This document shows positions 14,437 through 16,678 of a stretch of DNA of 16,678 nucleotides, in pieces. A model generated the notes under the pieces. It was not told where the DNA came from. It did not search any database and saw only the letters and a list, made by a program, of their open reading frames with translations. The translations under genes and the position numbers were made by a program. Position 1 is the stretch's first letter, and each line of letters starts with the position of its first letter. The stretch lies in assembly GCA_007128275.1 (NCBI GenBank), contig SKXR01000178.1, positions 1 through 16,678 on the forward strand, written 5' to 3'. This DNA comes from Kiritimatiellia bacterium (GTDB lineage Bacteria; Verrucomicrobiota; Kiritimatiellia; SLAD01).

Positions 14437-15351
14437 ATGAGAAGAGCCAGATTAAAACCAAACGGCATTCCGATGTTCTATCATCTGTATAACCGTGTTG
14501 CCGGAGAGCCGGAATTCTTTCCGTTCGGCGCCACTGAAAAGGAGAAGTTCATCCGCCTCCTCCATCGAGTGCAGAAGTTCTTTGCCGTCGAGGTGCTCGC
14601 CTATCAGGTCATGTCGAATCATTTTCACCTCTTGGTCTATGCTCCTGAAGAAGCACCATCGCCCGCAGAGGTTGTCCGTCGCTATGAGGATTATCATGAC
14701 GGGAAACGAACGATTTCCATCGATGATCCGCTCTGCGTTGAACTGGGACAACGGATGCGCGACATCAGTTGGTTCATGCATGCTTTGCAGCAACAATTTG
14801 CCACCTGGTATAACCATTCGCGCTCCTCGCAGCGGCGCGGGGCTTTATGGGCGCAACGATTCAAACACACGCTGCTCGGCGAAGCCGAAGCTGTATGGGC
14901 CTGCTGGAAATATATTGAAATGAATCCTGTGCGCGCCGGCCTTGTTAAGGATCCAGGGGCTTATAGGTTCTCCAGTTACGGCGCTTGGACTGGAAAAGGA
15001 AGTCACCCTTTCTCGGACAACCTGCAACACCGTATGCTGCCGATTCTTCAAGGGCTATACCCCTATTCAACGCTCCAGCAGGTCTATTCCGCGCTTCAAC
15101 ACACACTTGTCAAAACAAGAGATCGGATGACCGCACATGGCGATGATCTCTCCGAAAGCCTCGACATGCTGGACCGCCGGACTACATATTGGGTGGACGG
15201 ACTGGTTATAGGAACGGCTATCTTTGTCCGGGACATCATCGCCAGGTCCAACGGGGTGCTGGAGCACCGAGACGGTTGGTCGCCGACTTATACTCCGGAT
15301 GAATTCGAAACGCCCTCCATGATGATTTACAACGCGCCAAGACACATATGA
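14437..15351 (+). CDS. REP-associated Y1/HUH transposase (RAYT)
   Basis: A single-strand DNA transposase of the Y1 (IS200-like) superfamily. The 304-residue product has the HUH metal-binding motif His62-Phe-His64 in QVMSNHFHLLVYAPEE, the probable nucleophile Tyr125 in FATWYNHSRSSQRRGALWAQRFK, and YIEMNPVRAGLVKDP..YRFSSYGAW (159-184), which together mark the REP-associated group rather than IS200/IS605. A C-terminal extension (about 225-304, with YWVDGLVIGTAIFVRDIIA) is like that of the longer RAYTs. GGAG (14424-14427) lies 9 nt before ATG 14437. The frame is complete with key residues present, so it may be active. The neighbouring GGGGACAGGTACC copies are probable substrates; family knowledge supports REP processing, the specific pairing is inference. 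Confidence 0.92.
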   Translation: MRRARLKPNGIPMFYHLYNRVAGEPEFFPFGATEKEKFIRLLHRVQKFFAVEVLAYQVMSNHFHLLVYAPEEAPSPAEVVRRYEDYHDGKRTISIDDPLCVELGQRMRDISWFMHALQQQFATWYNHSRSSQRRGALWAQRFKHTLLGEAEAVWACWKYIEMNPVRAGLVKDPGAYRFSSYGAWTGKGSHPFSDNLQHRMLPILQGLYPYSTLQQVYSALQHTLVKTRDRMTAHGDDLSESLDMLDRRTTYWVDGLVIGTAIFVRDIIARSNGVLEHRDGWSPTYTPDEFETPSMMIYNAPRHI

Positions 15352-15378
15352 TTCCCTTGTTCAGTATTGCACAGGGAA
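15352..15378. terminator. Hairpin directly after the RAYT gene
   Basis: TTCCCTTGT (15352-15360) can pair with ACAGGGAA (15371-15378) with one bulged base, starting at the base after the RAYT stop. No T-run follows. It overlaps the -35 area of the next gene's promoter, so it could also be a regulatory site. Confidence 0.35.
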
Positions 15379-15397
15379 ATGCCGCGCATTATATAAT
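15367..15397 (+). promoter_or_regulatory. Probable promoter of the small zinc-ribbon gene
   Basis: TATAAT (15392-15397) is a perfect -10 box 36 nt before the next ATG. The best -35 is TTGCAC (15367-15372), with a long 19-nt spacer. The gene thus appears to have its own promoter, independent of the RAYT. Confidence 0.5.
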
Positions 15398-15432
15398 AGC
15401 CTGACACGACCATACTCATAGGAGGTTGAATC

Positions 15433-15807
15433 ATGGTATCAGGATTGTTCATTGCAGGCGCGGCTCACCAAATGGCAAGCAACGCACAAGCCCAGTCAAC
15501 GGGAGAACGCGCCGCACGTCTCGCGGCCGATGTTCGTTCGCAGAACGAGGCCATCCTGCAGGACGTCGAAAGACTCTACATGATCACAGAAGCTTTGTGG
15601 ACGCTACTGAAGGAACAACACGGGTACACTGACGAGGAATTAATTCATCGCGTAGAAGATATCGACCTACGGGATGGAAAACTCGACGGGAAAGTGGCAA
15701 AGCAACCCACACCCCCCTGCGCCCAATGTAATCGCGCCATCATCGGCCGACACGCCGTATGCCTCTATTGCGGCGCGCCGGTCAGACGGGGTCCTTTCGA
15801 CAGATAA
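15433..15807 (+). CDS. Small helical protein with C-terminal zinc ribbon
   Basis: The 124-residue product starts at ATG 15433 with AGGAGG upstream at 8 nt. The N-terminus (MVSGLFIAGAAHQMASN) is mildly hydrophobic but lacks basic residues, so a signal peptide is unlikely. Residues about 22-85 are helical and charged (GERAARLAADVRSQNEAILQ), probably a coiled coil. Residues 96-113 form a zinc-ribbon-like pair of CxxC knuckles (Cys96, Cys99, Cys110, Cys113: CAQCNRAIIG...CLYCGAPV). I do not recognise a function. It lies between the RAYT gene and the downstream inverted repeat copies and may travel with them. Confidence 0.75.
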   Translation: MVSGLFIAGAAHQMASNAQAQSTGERAARLAADVRSQNEAILQDVERLYMITEALWTLLKEQHGYTDEELIHRVEDIDLRDGKLDGKVAKQPTPPCAQCNRAIIGRHAVCLYCGAPVRRGPFDR

Positions 15808-15857
15808 AGGCGCAACAATCCCATTTGAACTGCCTCCGTTTACCGGCCTTTTATGCC

Positions 15858-15890
15858 GTACCTGTCCCCCAACGGCTTGTCCCCCAACGG
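15858..15890 (-). repeat. REP-like motif copy 9 with partial tandem duplicate
   Basis: GTACCTGTCCCCC (15858-15870) is followed by a second, truncated unit: TGTCCCCCAACGG occurs at 15863-15875 and again at 15878-15890, a 15-bp period. It lies downstream of the small zinc-ribbon gene, inverted relative to the copies upstream of the RAYT. Confidence 0.7.
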
Positions 15891-15896
15891 CCGGGC

Positions 15897-15956
15897 GCAC
15901 CCGTCCCCGCAAAGACGCCCCAAGGCCGGGCGTACCAGGCCAGGCGTACCTGTCCC
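15897..15956 (-). repeat. REP-like motif copies 10 and 11
   Basis: A degenerate GCACCCGTCCCC (15897-15908) and a good GTACCTGTCCC (15946-15956) in the same orientation as copy 9. Between them, GGGCGTACC (15928-15936) and AGGCGTACC (15942-15950) give an imperfect 14-bp tandem. Confidence 0.6.
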
Positions 15957-15961
15957 TCCAA

Positions 15962-16001
15962 AGAGAAACCGCCGGCACCTTGCGGTATCGGCGGTGTCTC
16001 T
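15962..16001 (-). terminator. Hairpin downstream of sod gene
   Basis: AGAGA-A-ACCGCCG (15962-15974) pairs with CGGCGGT-G-TCTCT (15989-16001): 12 pairs with one mismatch and a 14-nt loop. It lies 15 nt past the stop of the superoxide dismutase gene on the minus strand. There is no T-run, but the position and stability suit a transcription end. Confidence 0.5.
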
Positions 16002-16015
16002 GATGATCTTGTGCG

Positions 16016-16642
16016 TTACTTGGCGGCAGCGTGGAGTTCGGCCACTTTCTTCCAGTTCACCACATTCCACCAAGCCGCGATATAGTCCGGACGGCGGTTC
16101 TGATAGTTCAGGTAATACGCATGCTCCCAGACGTCCAACCCGAGGATCGGCGTACCCGTGCAGTCATGAATCCCTTTCATCAGCGGATTGTCCTGATTGG
16201 GCGTCGAGCAGACACACAGTTTCCCGTCATCTTTCACGCTCAACCAAGCCCAGCCGGAGCCGAATCGCGTCGTCGCCGCCTTCGCGAACTCTTCCTTGAA
16301 GGCGTCAAAGCCACCGAGATCCTTGTCGATCGACTCGGCCAACTCGCCTTCGGGCGCGCCTCCGGCATCCGGTCCCATGACCTGCCAGAACAGCGAATGG
16401 TTGTAGTGACCACCGCCGTTGTTACGCACCGCCGTGCGGATATCTTCCGGCAAAGAGGCAATATCCGAGAGCAACTCCTCAATGCTCTTGCTCTCCAATT
16501 CCGGATGCTTTTCCAGCGCGGCGTTGAGGTTCTTGACGTAGGTGGCGTGGTGCTTGCCGTGATGTATCTCCATGGTGCGCGCGTCAACATGCGGCTCCAA
16601 GGCGTTCGCGGCGTAAGGCAATTCAGGCAATGTATGTGCCAT
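16016..16642 (-). CDS. sodA: Superoxide dismutase, Mn/Fe family (Mn-like)
   Basis: Dismutates superoxide to oxygen and hydrogen peroxide. The 208-residue length is standard. The metal ligands are present: His27 (MEIHHGKHH), His82 (GGGHYNHSLFW), Asp170 and His174 (LDVWEHAYYLNY). Gln150 in STPNQDNPL sits where manganese enzymes have their second-shell glutamine, and the segment GGGHYNHSLFW has Gly where iron enzymes usually have Gln, so a manganese enzyme is more likely, though cambialistic use cannot be excluded. The product lacks a signal peptide and is cytoplasmic. AGGAGA lies about 8 nt before ATG 16640-16642. A stable hairpin follows the gene. Confidence 0.95.
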   Translation of the reverse strand: MAHTLPELPYAANALEPHVDARTMEIHHGKHHATYVKNLNAALEKHPELESKSIEELLSDIASLPEDIRTAVRNNGGGHYNHSLFWQVMGPDAGGAPEGELAESIDKDLGGFDAFKEEFAKAATTRFGSGWAWLSVKDDGKLCVCSTPNQDNPLMKGIHDCTGTPILGLDVWEHAYYLNYQNRRPDYIAAWWNVVNWKKVAELHAAAK

Positions 16643-16678
16643 AAATGATCTCCTTTCGATGAATGAACTTACTACTTC

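Noticed and set aside
15929..15950. GGCGTACCAGGCC and GCCAGGCGTACC match the 3' end of tRNA-Arg (7182-7198), suggesting an integration (att) site.
   Set aside because: Matches of 12-13 bp between two places are expected by chance in a 16.7 kb window, there is no integrase, and the segment belongs to the GTACC repeat array.

Overview
This 16.7 kb stretch is dense bacterial chromosome, moderately GC-rich, with genes on both strands. The mix of housekeeping genes (eno, serC, nadD-rsfS, an FtsB-like gene, tRNA-Arg), Gram-negative style secreted and periplasmic proteins, and abundant GC-rich palindromic intergenic repeats with a REP-type transposase would fit an environmental member of the PVC group (Kiritimatiellota/Verrucomicrobiota-like). 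That placement is inference from overall impression; no phylogenetic marker was compared.

Left part (1-8.3 kb), ordinary chromosome. The 3' part of a YgeW-type carbamoyltransferase gene converges on a membrane-anchored gene of the sulfatase-modifying-factor fold across a palindrome. Next comes a tight three-gene unit on the plus strand: an ECF sigma factor, a one-pass membrane protein in the place where an anti-sigma factor is expected, and an exported charged helical protein. nadD and rsfS form a minus-strand pair in which rsfS appears to start at a non-standard ATC exactly where a TAATG stop/start overlap would be expected. Enolase follows, then an FtsB/DivIC-like gene overlapping a small zinc-ribbon membrane protein, a second large palindrome, tRNA-Arg(CCG) with a good promoter, and a convergent serC.

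Middle (8.36-12.1 kb): a purine-type NCS2 permease, a GT4-type glycosyltransferase on the minus strand, and an MFS transporter.

Right part (10.8-16.0 kb): the most unusual region. A short repeat, GGGGACAGGTACC (or GGTACCTGTCCCC on the other strand), occurs in about ten recognisable copies, all inside this 5 kb and none as good in the first 10.8 kb. A Y1/HUH transposase of the REP-associated (RAYT) type lies in the middle, with GGGGACAGG copies upstream and CCTGTCCCC copies downstream, so that the transposase and a small coiled-coil/zinc-ribbon gene are bracketed by inverted repeats. One copy lies inside the MFS reading frame and encodes part of its central loop; another encodes the last residues and stop of the GltS-type symporter. 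This cluster is the main candidate for an under-described system. The window ends with a Mn-type superoxide dismutase gene on the minus strand.
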